Shown in pieces: positions 1 through 7,759 of a stretch of DNA of 10,372 bases. Both the position numbers and the translations under genes were made by a program. The notes beneath the pieces are model-generated. The model worked only from the letters and a program-made list of their open reading frames with translations, had not been told where the DNA came from and made no database searches. The number at the start of each line of letters is the position of its first letter. Position 1 is the first letter of the stretch. This stretch comes from an uncultured Bacteroidales bacterium. Its GTDB lineage: Bacteria; Bacteroidota; Bacteroidia; Bacteroidales; UBA932. Location of the stretch: assembly GCA_946616385.1 (NCBI GenBank), contig CAMOIZ010000035.1, positions 1 through 10,372 on the forward strand. The letters run 5' to 3'.

Positions 1-1175
1 AATTCGACAATGTCGAATGTCCGCATTTCCGGCAGTTTCAGTTCCACGCATAACGCTTTTCCCGCCACCCCGGCCATATCACCAACGCGCCGCACTTTCA
101 TAGCGGCTCCCTCTGCAAGATCAAGCCCGAACACGGCCTCCCGCCAGTCGCGGAACTCCATCAGCCTCAGCGAATCCACTTCGCAGATGCGCCCGCGTGT
201 GTCCGGGGGAACATTCAGCAACAACAGAGCATTCCTTCCCACGCTCGAAAACCAGATGTCCGCCAGCTGCTCCACGCTCTTCACCGAAGAATTCTCTCTC
301 TCCTTCCAGAACCAGCCGGGACGGATAGAAACGTCGACCTCGGCGGGTATCCAGTGCGCGCCGTGCACGTTTCCTTGTTGCAGAGTGTCGGCAGGAGGCG
401 CGCCGGCACCGGGGCTGAATCCTTCCGTGTCCAGACGGCTCCAGTTGGTCTCGCCGGCAATCCCGCGCTCGTTCCCCATCCAGCGGCAGCCGGGCCCCAC
501 GTCGCTGAACATGATGGCCTGCGGACTCAGGCGCCGTACCACCGAATGGAAAAGAGGCCAGTCATATTCCTGCTTTTTCCCGGAAGGGCCTTCGCCGCAA
601 GCTCCGTCGAACCACTGTTCGAACACCTCACCGTAGTTCGAGTGCACTTCTTCCAAAGCCGTGGCGAACACCTTGTTGTATTCCGGAGTGCCATATGCGG
701 GATGGTTCCTGTCCCAAGGAGAGACATACACCCCGAACTTCAGTCCGTATTCCCTGCAGGCCGCGGATAGATCTGCCAGCACGTCTCCATGCCCGCCTCG
801 CCAGGAGCTTTGCGCAACGGTATGGGTGCTGGTCGATGATGGCCACAGGCAGAATCCGTCGTGATGCTTTGCGGTGATGATAATTCCCTTCATGCCGGCG
901 TCCCGGGCAATCTGCGCCCACTGCCGGCAGTCCAGGTCCGTGGGGCAGAAGATATCTTCCGCCTCGGTGCCGTCTCCCCATTCCGCCCCGCTGAAAGTGT
1001 TGGGGCCGAAGTGCACGAACATATTGTATTCCATCTTCTGCCATTCGAGCTGGGCCTCGCTCGGCACGGGGCCGTACGTGCGGTTGCAGCCTGAAAGCAG
1101 CATGGCCGCCAGAAGTCCGGAGGAGGCCGCAAGGCCATGAAGACGTCGCGAAAGCATGGATAATAGAGGCGTCAT
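1..1175 (-). CDS. alpha-L-fucosidase, GH29, lipoprotein (C-terminus beyond window)
   Basis: Retaining exo-fucosidase that removes terminal alpha-L-fucose from glycans, outside the cytoplasm. Translation from 1175 gives 391 codons before the left edge. The signal sequence ends in the lipobox LSGC (Cys30). Family motifs follow in order: the N-terminal MFVHFGPNTF, TAKHHDGF (His104/His105), QWFDG with the likely nucleophile Asp190, RWMGNERG with Glu236 as likely acid/base (46 residues after the nucleophile, near the spacing known in GH29), then AEVDVSIRPGWF, SVGRN and LLLNVPPD. The last residues, MRTFDIVE, resemble the start of the post-catalytic beta-sandwich segment, so the missing part is probably the C-terminal carbohydrate-binding region. 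The start codon lies one base after the stop of the propeller gene (TGA-T-ATG), so the two are almost surely co-transcribed and translationally coupled. Met7 is an alternative start. The motif set suggests the GH29-B type (alpha-1,3/1,4 linkages), but that is inference. Confidence 0.93.
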   Translation of the reverse strand, partial: MTPLLSMLSRRLHGLAASSGLLAAMLLSGCNRTYGPVPSEAQLEWQKMEYNMFVHFGPNTFSGAEWGDGTEAEDIFCPTDLDCRQWAQIARDAGMKGIIITAKHHDGFCLWPSSTSTHTVAQSSWRGGHGDVLADLSAACREYGLKFGVYVSPWDRNHPAYGTPEYNKVFATALEEVHSNYGEVFEQWFDGACGEGPSGKKQEYDWPLFHSVVRRLSPQAIMFSDVGPGCRWMGNERGIAGETNWSRLDTEGFSPGAGAPPADTLQQGNVHGAHWIPAEVDVSIRPGWFWKERENSSVKSVEQLADIWFSSVGRNALLLLNVPPDTRGRICEVDSLRLMEFRDWREAVFGLDLAEGAAMKVRRVGDMAGVAGKALCVELKLPEMRTFDIVE

Positions 1176-1176
1176 A

Positions 1177-2376
1177 TCAATAAATCAGTTTTCGGAAATC
1201 CTTGACTCTGTGGAAGGTAACTATGTTCCCGTCGTGCGGCGTCCTGGCCAGTTCGTCGCCCGAACGGCTGACAACGCAGATGTCGTCGCCGTCGATGATC
1301 ATGGTGGCATAGTGCCTTGCGGCATTGTCTGCCGGGGCGACTGCCACCAGACCCGCGAAGGTCCAGCGTATGAGGTCGGGCGAGTACGACAGGGCAAGCC
1401 TGCGGCGGGGATTCATCCTTCCGTCGATCTGCGAATGCAGAAGCCAGTACAGGCCGGATTTTTCGTCGTAGAGTACGTAGAATTTGAGGTCTCCGCCGGG
1501 GATGTGGGTAAACAATACCTCCCCTTCATTTTTGTGCAGGCGCCCGATTTTGAGGCTGCCGTCCGGCAGGAAACTTCCTTTGAGCATCACTCCGATGTCC
1601 GGCCAGCCTGTGCTTGCCCGGGCCATCAGCACGACCGAATTGGGATCGTAAAAAGGGTTGGATTCATCGTAGATGCGCACTACGTTGGTTTCCAGCATGC
1701 CGGCGTTTTTCGGCTTGCAGACGGGGATTCCCGAAGGACGGGCCGCCAGCATGTCTTCGTCGGGGTTGTAAAGTTCGGAGAAAGTCCAGCTCCCGGGGAG
1801 AGTCAGATCGGCATTTTCATCGGCCTGCATCAGCACGGGACCTACCCCGGGCCAGGGATGCCCGTCTGCCACCCACTTCTCGTACACCAGCGTCACCTTG
1901 CCATTGTAGATGTCCACCGCAGTGCAGCTCTGATGCCAGCGGGGTTCCGGACAGAGCACGGAAGGCTCGCTCCAGCTGAGACCGTTGTCGTCGCTGCGCG
2001 TGATCAGCAGCCTGCCGGAATGCCCTATCATGTAGAGGGAAGATCCGGCCTTGAAGAGGATCTCGTGCATCATGGGGATGCGGGCGCCGGAGTCGTACCA
2101 GCTGCGGCCGCGGTTGTCGGAGAGCAGGACCCGGATCTGGTTCCCTGCCTTGTAGTCGCCGAAGTCGGACTTCGGCCCGTCCAGCTTGAAAGTGCCCGGG
2201 CCGCCGTAATCGACCGACACCACGAATCTGCCGTCGAATCCCTCCACTATGCCGGGCGTGTAGAGGAAGATGCTGTCGGTGCAGGGGGATGTGGCGATGA
2301 CTTTTTCATCGGCGACTATGTGTGCGGGGCGGCTGCACGATGCGAGCAGGAGCGCCATCAGCAGGATGCGTTTCAT
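1177..2376 (-). CDS. sialidase-like Asp-box beta-propeller lipoprotein
   Basis: A 399-residue lipoprotein with the signal MKRILLMALLLASC (Cys14). Two clear Asp-box motifs, SDNRGRSW (86-93) and SDDNGLSW (128-135), mark a sialidase/BNR-type beta-propeller. The C-terminal part carries ARHYATMIIDGDD and SRSGDE, followed by FHRVKDFR, a pattern I associate with Bacteroidota proteins labelled exo-alpha-sialidase. I see no F/YRIP motif before the first Asp box, which true GH33 sialidases normally have, so sialic acid release is not established. The fold also serves other activities, for example 2-keto-3-deoxy-sugar hydrolases within GH33 and the seven-bladed GH145 rhamnosidases and related lyases. 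The start at 2376 is chosen because it gives a proper lipoprotein signal and lies 5 bases after a -7 element; the open frame continues upstream only because it is antisense to the GH106-like gene. It leads an operon with the fucosidase. Confidence 0.82.
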   Translation of the reverse strand: MKRILLMALLLASCSRPAHIVADEKVIATSPCTDSIFLYTPGIVEGFDGRFVVSVDYGGPGTFKLDGPKSDFGDYKAGNQIRVLLSDNRGRSWYDSGARIPMMHEILFKAGSSLYMIGHSGRLLITRSDDNGLSWSEPSVLCPEPRWHQSCTAVDIYNGKVTLVYEKWVADGHPWPGVGPVLMQADENADLTLPGSWTFSELYNPDEDMLAARPSGIPVCKPKNAGMLETNVVRIYDESNPFYDPNSVVLMARASTGWPDIGVMLKGSFLPDGSLKIGRLHKNEGEVLFTHIPGGDLKFYVLYDEKSGLYWLLHSQIDGRMNPRRRLALSYSPDLIRWTFAGLVAVAPADNAARHYATMIIDGDDICVVSRSGDELARTPHDGNIVTFHRVKDFRKLIY

Positions 2377-2381
2377 ATTTC

Positions 2382-2389
2382 CAAATATA
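2382..2389 (-). promoter_or_regulatory. -7 promoter element (TATATTTG) for the propeller-fucosidase operon
   Basis: On the minus strand TATATTTG matches the Bacteroidota -7 consensus TAnnTTTG and ends 5 bases before the ATG at 2376. The transcription start should fall at or next to the start codon. No convincing -33 TTG is present about 20 bases upstream; the sequence there is TTTTTTC. Confidence 0.6.
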
Positions 2390-2394
2390 GTCAT

Positions 2395-2402
2395 TAAATT
2401 TG
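2395..2402 (+). promoter_or_regulatory. -7 promoter element (TAAATTTG) for the GH106-esterase operon
   Basis: TAAATTTG matches TAnnTTTG and ends 5 bases before the ATG at 2408. It sits 5 bp from the oppositely oriented element at 2382-2389, and the two form a near-perfect inverted repeat (7 of 8 bases). Its -33 region would lie inside the start of the minus-strand gene. No clear TTG is seen there. Confidence 0.6.
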
Positions 2403-2407
2403 TGTGT

Positions 2408-5281
2408 ATGAAAAAATTCGCCCTTCTTCTGGCTGTTATGCTCTGTGCATGCAGCCCACAGGCTCCGGCCGGCCTTTCGCTGAAAGACGTTGACGCGCTT
2501 TTCGCGGATCCGCCCGCCGACTGCAGGCCCTTTGTGCGCTGGTGGTGGAACGGCGACAGGGTGGAAGAAGGCGAACTTGTGCGGGAGCTGCATCTCCTGA
2601 AAGAAGCGGGCATCGGCGGGGTTGAGATAAATCCCATCGCCTTCCCTTATGGGGGAGATACCACCGGCACGCGGGAACTGCTGCTGGCCTCCGAGGAATG
2701 GACGGAGCTGTTCCGGAAGACCTGCGAGGAGGCGGCCGGCCTTGGGATGCAGTGCGACCTGTTGCTCGGCTCCGGATGGCCATTCGGCGCGGAGTATCTT
2801 CCCATGGAGGAGAGGGCATCGGTGATGCTTACGAACGCAATTCCGCTCGAGGGCGGCATCCGCTTCGAGACCACGGCCGACGCGCTCTGCAAGGCGGTGG
2901 ATCCCGGGGTGACCGTCCCGAACCCCGAGCGCAGGTACACCCTTGAGAAGCTCCTGCTCGCGCCTGATCCGATTTCAGATATATCCGAGGCGGAGGATGT
3001 CAGCGGCCTGCTGAGCGATGGGCACCTGGTGCTGGATGTTCCCGCAGGCCCGCACTACCTCTACGCACTGGTCCGCTACGACTCCTTCGCATGCGTTATA
3101 AACGGTGCGCCCGGAGCTGCAGGCAGCATACTAAACCATTTGGATGCCGAGGCCGTACGCAGATATCTTGACCATCAGGCAGATGCAATAGAGCATCGCA
3201 TCGGCCCTCTGCACAATTTCCTGCGCTCCTTCTTCGTGGACAGCATGGAGCTCGAAGGATGCAACTGGTGCGCCGATATGCCGGAGGAATTCCTCCGCAG
3301 GCGCGGGTACGACCTCATGCCCTGGCTTCCGTTCACCATGTTCAAGGTAGGGCGTCTGGGCGAAGCGATAGACTATAACTACGGCGCTGCCAAGAGTCCG
3401 GAATTCGCGGAGAAAGTGAACCGCGTGCGCTTCGATTTCGAACTGACGAAAGCGGAGCTCCTGCACGAAAGATATACCAGCACCTTCCTTGCATGGTGCC
3501 GGAAGAAGGGCGTGAAATCCCGCGCACAGGCTTATGGGAGAGGTTTTCTGCCTTTGGAATCCTCGCTGGGATACGACATCCCCGAAGGCGAGTCCTGGAC
3601 CACCAACTGGCTGCGCCACCGCCTTGGGGAGGAGATGGGAGACGCGGACTACCGCCGCGGCCGCGGGTACACCATGATAAACAAGTATGTCAGTTCCGCG
3701 GCGAACCTCTGCGGCAGGCGCGAGGTGAGTTCGGAGGAGATGACCAACACATACAGGGTTTTCAGCACTTCGCTGGAACTGTTGAAGATAGGCTCCGACA
3801 TGGGAGCGTTCTCCGGCACCACCCACCCCGTCTGGTCCGGCTACAACTACTCTCCTCCGCAGGCCGCCTTCCCCGGCTGGGTGCAGTACGGGAGCTACTC
3901 TCACGAAAATAACCCATGGTGGCCATACTGGCGTCTGCTGAACGACTACCGCGCCCGCGTCAGCCTCTTCCTGCGCAATGCGGACATGGTCACGGACATC
4001 GCCATACTCCCCGCGAATTACGACCTGTGGACGTCCCTCGGGGTGCAGACCGACCCCTTCCCCTGGTACTTGAACGTGCCATGGACCTCGCTGATATGGG
4101 AGGCGGTGCACAAGAACGGCGGCGGTGCGGATTATCTGAGCGACAAGGTGCTGGCGGCCTGCAAAGTGCGCGGCGGTCGGCTCTTCCATGGGCCAAAGAG
4201 TTACGGGGTACTGATTCTGCCGGAGGTGCATGGCCTTACGGAAGAAGCTCTTGGCGTGCTGGAGAGTTTTGTGCGTAGTGGCGGGCGGGTGTTCTGCATA
4301 GGATGCCGCCCGGACAGATCGCTGGGATTCAAGGATTTCGAGGCGAGGGATGCTGCTCTCAAGGCTCGCGTGACGGCGCTGGCGAAGGCCTTCCCGGATC
4401 GTCTTGTGCAGCTTCCGGTAGCAGAGGACAACGCCTGGCTCGAGTGGTATGCCGATGTGCAGGAAAGCTACGGCCTGCCGCACGCGCTGAACATCTCCGC
4501 CCCCGACCGCTTCCTCCTCCAGAACCATTACAGGATGGATGACGGCACGCACTTCTTCCTGCTGAGCAATGTGAGTCTGTCTGAGGAGCATACGAGCTCC
4601 CTGCTGTTCGACGCGTCCGTGACGGGCGGCCGGCCGTGCTGGGTGTTCGACGCTGCTTCCGGACTCCGGTATTCAATTGACGGTGAGGTTCTTGCGGATG
4701 GATCCTTCCGCTGCTCGCTGTCTCTTGGCCCTTCGCAGACGCTGATCCTTGCATTCGGTGATCTGCCCGCCGGCCGGCAGCCGCTGCCTTCCTCCTCCGC
4801 CATCCCTGCCTGGCAGCCGCTGCCTGCGGTTCCGGACGACGCTGTTGAGGTCGGGGACTGGTCCGTGCGCCTGCAGAACCCCCTTTGCAGCTTTGAAACT
4901 TCTTTGCATATGCCTGGCCTGCAGGACCTTCAGGAAATCTTCCCATCTTTCTCCGGGCAGGCGGATTATTCCACCGTGATCACTTTCGCGGATGGTGCCG
5001 TCCTGCCCCGGTTTATCGATCTGGGGAAGGTCTGCGAGATAGCGACTCTGAAAGTAAACGGGGTGGAGGCCGGCACGCGCTGGTTCGGGCGTCCCGTATT
5101 CGATATTTCCGGCCTGCTGCATCCCGGCGAGAATACCCTGGAGGTGAGCGTCCGGACTCTTATCTGCAATTATATGTTGTCGATGCCGGAGAATCCGGTG
5201 GTGCGGCGCTTTATGACAGGGCCAAAGAAGGGACAGAGCCCCGTGCCGTCCGGTCTGCTCGGCCCTGTGCTTTTATATTGA
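2408..5281 (+). CDS. GH106-like glycoside hydrolase lipoprotein (alpha-L-rhamnosidase family)
   Basis: A 957-residue predicted lipoprotein with the signal MKKFALLLAVMLCAC (Cys15). The start is set by this signal and by the -7 element just upstream; the frame stays open further 5' only because it overlaps the divergent gene. It begins with the typical GH106 segment RPFVRWWWNGD (40-50) and GIGGVEINP, then FFVDSMELEG (275-284) with Glu281, and EEFLRRRGYDL (293-303). SSEEMT (441-446) follows; Glu443 there corresponds to the second catalytic carboxylate expected in the family. Both assignments rest on motif position only. About residues 600-635 form an alpha/beta segment (VLILPEVHGL, SGGRVFCIG). 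About 815-935 form a GH2-like galactose-binding beta-sandwich (IDLGKVCEIATLKVNG, LHPGENTLEVSV). The family releases alpha-L-rhamnose, but many GH106-like proteins are uncharacterised, so the substrate is uncertain. Length is slightly below the usual 1000-1100. It is first in an operon with the esterase. Confidence 0.85.
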   Translation: MKKFALLLAVMLCACSPQAPAGLSLKDVDALFADPPADCRPFVRWWWNGDRVEEGELVRELHLLKEAGIGGVEINPIAFPYGGDTTGTRELLLASEEWTELFRKTCEEAAGLGMQCDLLLGSGWPFGAEYLPMEERASVMLTNAIPLEGGIRFETTADALCKAVDPGVTVPNPERRYTLEKLLLAPDPISDISEAEDVSGLLSDGHLVLDVPAGPHYLYALVRYDSFACVINGAPGAAGSILNHLDAEAVRRYLDHQADAIEHRIGPLHNFLRSFFVDSMELEGCNWCADMPEEFLRRRGYDLMPWLPFTMFKVGRLGEAIDYNYGAAKSPEFAEKVNRVRFDFELTKAELLHERYTSTFLAWCRKKGVKSRAQAYGRGFLPLESSLGYDIPEGESWTTNWLRHRLGEEMGDADYRRGRGYTMINKYVSSAANLCGRREVSSEEMTNTYRVFSTSLELLKIGSDMGAFSGTTHPVWSGYNYSPPQAAFPGWVQYGSYSHENNPWWPYWRLLNDYRARVSLFLRNADMVTDIAILPANYDLWTSLGVQTDPFPWYLNVPWTSLIWEAVHKNGGGADYLSDKVLAACKVRGGRLFHGPKSYGVLILPEVHGLTEEALGVLESFVRSGGRVFCIGCRPDRSLGFKDFEARDAALKARVTALAKAFPDRLVQLPVAEDNAWLEWYADVQESYGLPHALNISAPDRFLLQNHYRMDDGTHFFLLSNVSLSEEHTSSLLFDASVTGGRPCWVFDAASGLRYSIDGEVLADGSFRCSLSLGPSQTLILAFGDLPAGRQPLPSSSAIPAWQPLPAVPDDAVEVGDWSVRLQNPLCSFETSLHMPGLQDLQEIFPSFSGQADYSTVITFADGAVLPRFIDLGKVCEIATLKVNGVEAGTRWFGRPVFDISGLLHPGENTLEVSVRTLICNYMLSMPENPVVRRFMTGPKKGQSPVPSGLLGPVLLY
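4776..4825 (+). repeat. duplicated 14-base self-complementary motif in an interdomain linker
   Basis: GGCAGCCGCTGCCT occurs at 4776-4789 and again at 4812-4825, 36 bp (12 codons) apart and in frame, giving QPLP twice in a Pro/Ser-rich linker just before the C-terminal beta-sandwich. Each copy is itself a small inverted repeat (GGCAG-CCG-CTGCC). It may be just a duplicated linker. Confidence 0.55.
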
Positions 5282-5285
5282 CGCT

Positions 5286-6350
5286 ATGAAGAAGATTTTT
5301 ATCCTACTGCTGCTGTCCTGCACCCTTTCTGCGCAGGCGCAGGTGTGGCACGATGCCACCAAGATGCATGTTTACGGCAAGGCCGTTGAGGACACCTACG
5401 CGCCCTTCGTCCGTTTCCCATCCGACATCAACGAGGCGGTCCGGAAGGACCTCCAGTATCTCGGAGTCGACGCGGCCGGGCTGTACGTGCAGTTCCGCAC
5501 CGATTCTCCGGCGATCCACGTGCGTTGGAAATCCGTAAAACGCATAGCCCTCTCGCACATGAGTTCCGTCGGCTCGCGCGGCGTGGATCTCTACGTCCGC
5601 ACAGATTCAGGATGGCGTTTCGTGGGAAGCGCGCGTCCCGCCCTGGATTATCTGGAAACCACGCGCTGCATAGTCAAGGACATGGATCCGGGTTACAAGG
5701 AATTCCGAATGTATCTCTCGCTGTATGACGGCATTGAAAAACTTGAGATCGGTACGGAAACCGGATTCGAATTCGTCCCGGAAAATGCCGTCAGCCGCAA
5801 GGCTCCGGTAGTGATGTATGGCACCAGCATCCTGCAGGGAGGATGCGTGTCGCGCCCCGGAATGGCCTTTACCAACATACTCGGACGCTGGCTCGACAGG
5901 GAAGTGGTCAATCTTGGCTTCAGCGGAAACGCCCTTCTGGACCCGGAAATCGCCGAATTGATGGCAAGGGTGGAAAACCCTGCTGTCTTCGTGCTGGACA
6001 ATGTTCCCAACGACACGCCCGAAATGATTCTCGAAAGAGGAGAGAATTTCGTGAGAATCCTTCTTTCTGCCCATCCGTCGGTGCCTGTTGTGTTCGTGGA
6101 GCAGGCTCCCTATTCGCACGATTTCGTGAGTTCCAAATCGGCGGAGAACGTGCGTAAGAAGAATGCTGCGCAGCGCGAGGTGTTCGAGCGCCTGCAAGCC
6201 GCCGGATTCAAGAATCTGTACTATGTCAGCGGAGATGCACTGAACGGCTCGGACGGAGAGGCCACGGTCGATTATGTCCACACGACCGATCTTGGCCAGA
6301 CGCGCTATGCCGAGCTGATGTTCCCTTTGCTGAAACAGCTGGTCAGATAG
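5286..6350 (+). CDS. secreted SGNH/GDSL hydrolase with N-terminal GxDLY jelly-roll domain
   Basis: Probable extracytoplasmic carbohydrate esterase of 354 residues, acting on acyl (often acetyl) groups. A signal peptide ends near SAQAQ (15-19). Residues about 20-170 match the N-terminal beta-sandwich found before some Bacteroidota SGNH esterases, with the signature SRGVDLY (97-103). The catalytic domain follows: block I VVMYGTSI with nucleophile Ser181, block II NLGFSGNA with Gly211/Gly214, block III LDNVPND with Asn242, and block V VDYVHTTDLG with Asp329 and His332. All four SGNH blocks are present, so it should be active. The start is 4 bp after the GH106-like stop, with no promoter between, so the two form an operon. 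That pairing suggests it removes ester groups that would block the glycosidase; this is inference. Its last 8 bases overlap the 3' end of the opposite-strand GH125 gene. Confidence 0.9.
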   Translation: MKKIFILLLLSCTLSAQAQVWHDATKMHVYGKAVEDTYAPFVRFPSDINEAVRKDLQYLGVDAAGLYVQFRTDSPAIHVRWKSVKRIALSHMSSVGSRGVDLYVRTDSGWRFVGSARPALDYLETTRCIVKDMDPGYKEFRMYLSLYDGIEKLEIGTETGFEFVPENAVSRKAPVVMYGTSILQGGCVSRPGMAFTNILGRWLDREVVNLGFSGNALLDPEIAELMARVENPAVFVLDNVPNDTPEMILERGENFVRILLSAHPSVPVVFVEQAPYSHDFVSSKSAENVRKKNAAQREVFERLQAAGFKNLYYVSGDALNGSDGEATVDYVHTTDLGQTRYAELMFPLLKQLVR

Positions 6351-7743
6351 AGTTCAGCAGATCAAGTTTCCCTTTCTCGTAGAGGTCGAGGATCAGTTCG
6401 CCGAACAGGGTGTTGGCCCAGGCGAACCAGCTGCGCGTGAATTTGCCGGGATTATCTTTATGGAAGGATTCGTGCATGAAGCCCGTGCCCGCATCGGTTG
6501 AAATCAGAGTGCGGATGCAGGAAGCGATTTCAGCGTCGTCTTCCGAGGTGAGTGCACGCATGATTATGCTCATGGGCCAGATGTAATCTTTACCAACGTG
6601 CGGACCTCCGACTCCGGCGGCAGCCTTTCCCTCGAAGAAGCAGGGGTTGCCTGTGCTCAGTATCATCTTTCTCGTGTTGAGGTAGACGGGGTCGTCTGCC
6701 GGAACGCAGCCAAGATAAGGCAGTGACAGCAGGCTGGGAACATTGGAGTCGTCCATCACAATTGCTCCGCCGAAGGCATCGACCTCGAATGCATAGATCC
6801 TGCCGTATTCCGGATGATCCACGGTAGCATAGGCATTGAGTGCGGCTTCAACTTCGTCGGCTATTTTCAGGCACTCTCTGGCGAGTTTCTTTTCTCTGCA
6901 GACTTTGACCAGTATCTCTGCGCTCTGGCGTAAACTGCTGACGGCAAAGAAGTTGGACGGAATCAGAAACTCCAGTACCGTGGCATCGTCCGACGGGCGG
7001 AAGGAGGATGCGATCAGCCCGCAGGGCTTGACCGGCGCCCCGCGTCCGTCCCAGCTTTTGGTGTCGGTCGCCCTGTCGGTACGGCGGCTGAACCGGTACG
7101 GCCCCGGGCCGTCGTAGCGCTGCTGCTCGCGGAAGGTCTGCAGAATGGCTTTCATCGCTTTCAGCCAGCTGTCGCCGAAGATCGAAGTGTCGCCGGTCGC
7201 CTTCCAGTATCCGTAGGCCAACCGCATCACGTAGCACGGCGAATCCAATTCCCATTTGCGCTCATGCAGCCAGGGATTCATTTCGGTATTGTCGCTTTCC
7301 CATTCGCTGCCGGTAGGCCCTGCGTTGAAAGCATTGGCGTACGGGTCGATGGAAATGCAGCTGAATTGTCTGAGCAGCACCCCGGCTATCATCCTGGCAA
7401 GGTGGGCGTCGCTGCCTGCCAGACGGAGATATGGCCAGACCTGTGCGCCCGAATCCCTCAGCCACATGGCATGTATGTCGCCCGTGTAGACGAAGGTGTC
7501 GGGAACGCCGTCTTCGTTTTCTGAAAAGTGGACGGTGGTGTCGATAGTGTTGGGAAAGCAATTGGAAAACATCCACGCCAGTTTGGGATTGGCAAGGCGG
7601 GCGCAGATCTCTGCTGTCTTCTGTTCTACCGCCTGCGAAACGAAGAGCCTTTTTTCCGCCTCGGGCCGGCAGGATTTGTACTCTTGCGCGCTTGAACAGC
7701 AGCAGGCCAGGATCATCCCCGCCAAAATGGATACCTTCTTCAT
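6343..7743 (-). CDS. GH125 exo-alpha-mannosidase (exo-alpha-1,6-mannosidase family)
   Basis: Metal-independent inverting exo-mannosidase of 466 residues. Characterised GH125 members remove terminal alpha-1,6-linked mannose. Signatures in order: TGDIHAMWLRDS (87-98), NAFNAGPTGSEWESDNTEMNP-type substrate-site region (138-157), GLIASSFRPSDDAT (242-255), DDSNVPSLLSLPYLG (331-345), GGPHVGKDYIWPMS (379-392), and GTGFMHESF (419-427). In solved family members the acid is an Asp and the base a Glu; by motif these should be Asp252 or Asp253 and Glu425. The N-terminus is a signal sequence with a Cys cluster (ILACCC, Cys14-16), compatible with a lipoprotein, or with cleavage after SAQ. The length is typical for the family. 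It is monocistronic in this window and has its own -7 element 16 bases upstream. It converges on the esterase gene with overlapping stops. Confidence 0.93.
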   Translation of the reverse strand: MKKVSILAGMILACCCSSAQEYKSCRPEAEKRLFVSQAVEQKTAEICARLANPKLAWMFSNCFPNTIDTTVHFSENEDGVPDTFVYTGDIHAMWLRDSGAQVWPYLRLAGSDAHLARMIAGVLLRQFSCISIDPYANAFNAGPTGSEWESDNTEMNPWLHERKWELDSPCYVMRLAYGYWKATGDTSIFGDSWLKAMKAILQTFREQQRYDGPGPYRFSRRTDRATDTKSWDGRGAPVKPCGLIASSFRPSDDATVLEFLIPSNFFAVSSLRQSAEILVKVCREKKLARECLKIADEVEAALNAYATVDHPEYGRIYAFEVDAFGGAIVMDDSNVPSLLSLPYLGCVPADDPVYLNTRKMILSTGNPCFFEGKAAAGVGGPHVGKDYIWPMSIIMRALTSEDDAEIASCIRTLISTDAGTGFMHESFHKDNPGKFTRSWFAWANTLFGELILDLYEKGKLDLLNSI

Positions 7744-7759
7744 GATGTTGAGCTTTTTA

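Noticed and set aside
10..636. A 208-codon plus-strand open frame at the left edge, plus the overlapping frame at 354-770
   Set aside because: The minus strand here encodes the conserved GH29 core. These frames are low-complexity Ser/Arg/Pro-rich shadows.
1156..2397. A 413-codon plus-strand open frame antisense to the propeller gene
   Set aside because: It has no signal, domain or motif, and its composition is that of a complementary-strand shadow. The minus-strand frame has a lipobox and two Asp boxes.
2270..2407. Upstream extension of the GH106-like gene to an ATG at 2270
   Set aside because: It would cover the divergent gene's signal peptide and its own promoter, and would bury the lipoprotein signal 46 residues inside.
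3131..4591. A 486-codon minus-strand open frame inside the GH106-like gene
   Set aside because: The sense strand carries continuous GH106 motifs. Long antisense frames are expected in GC-rich coding sequence, and this one has no recognisable domain.
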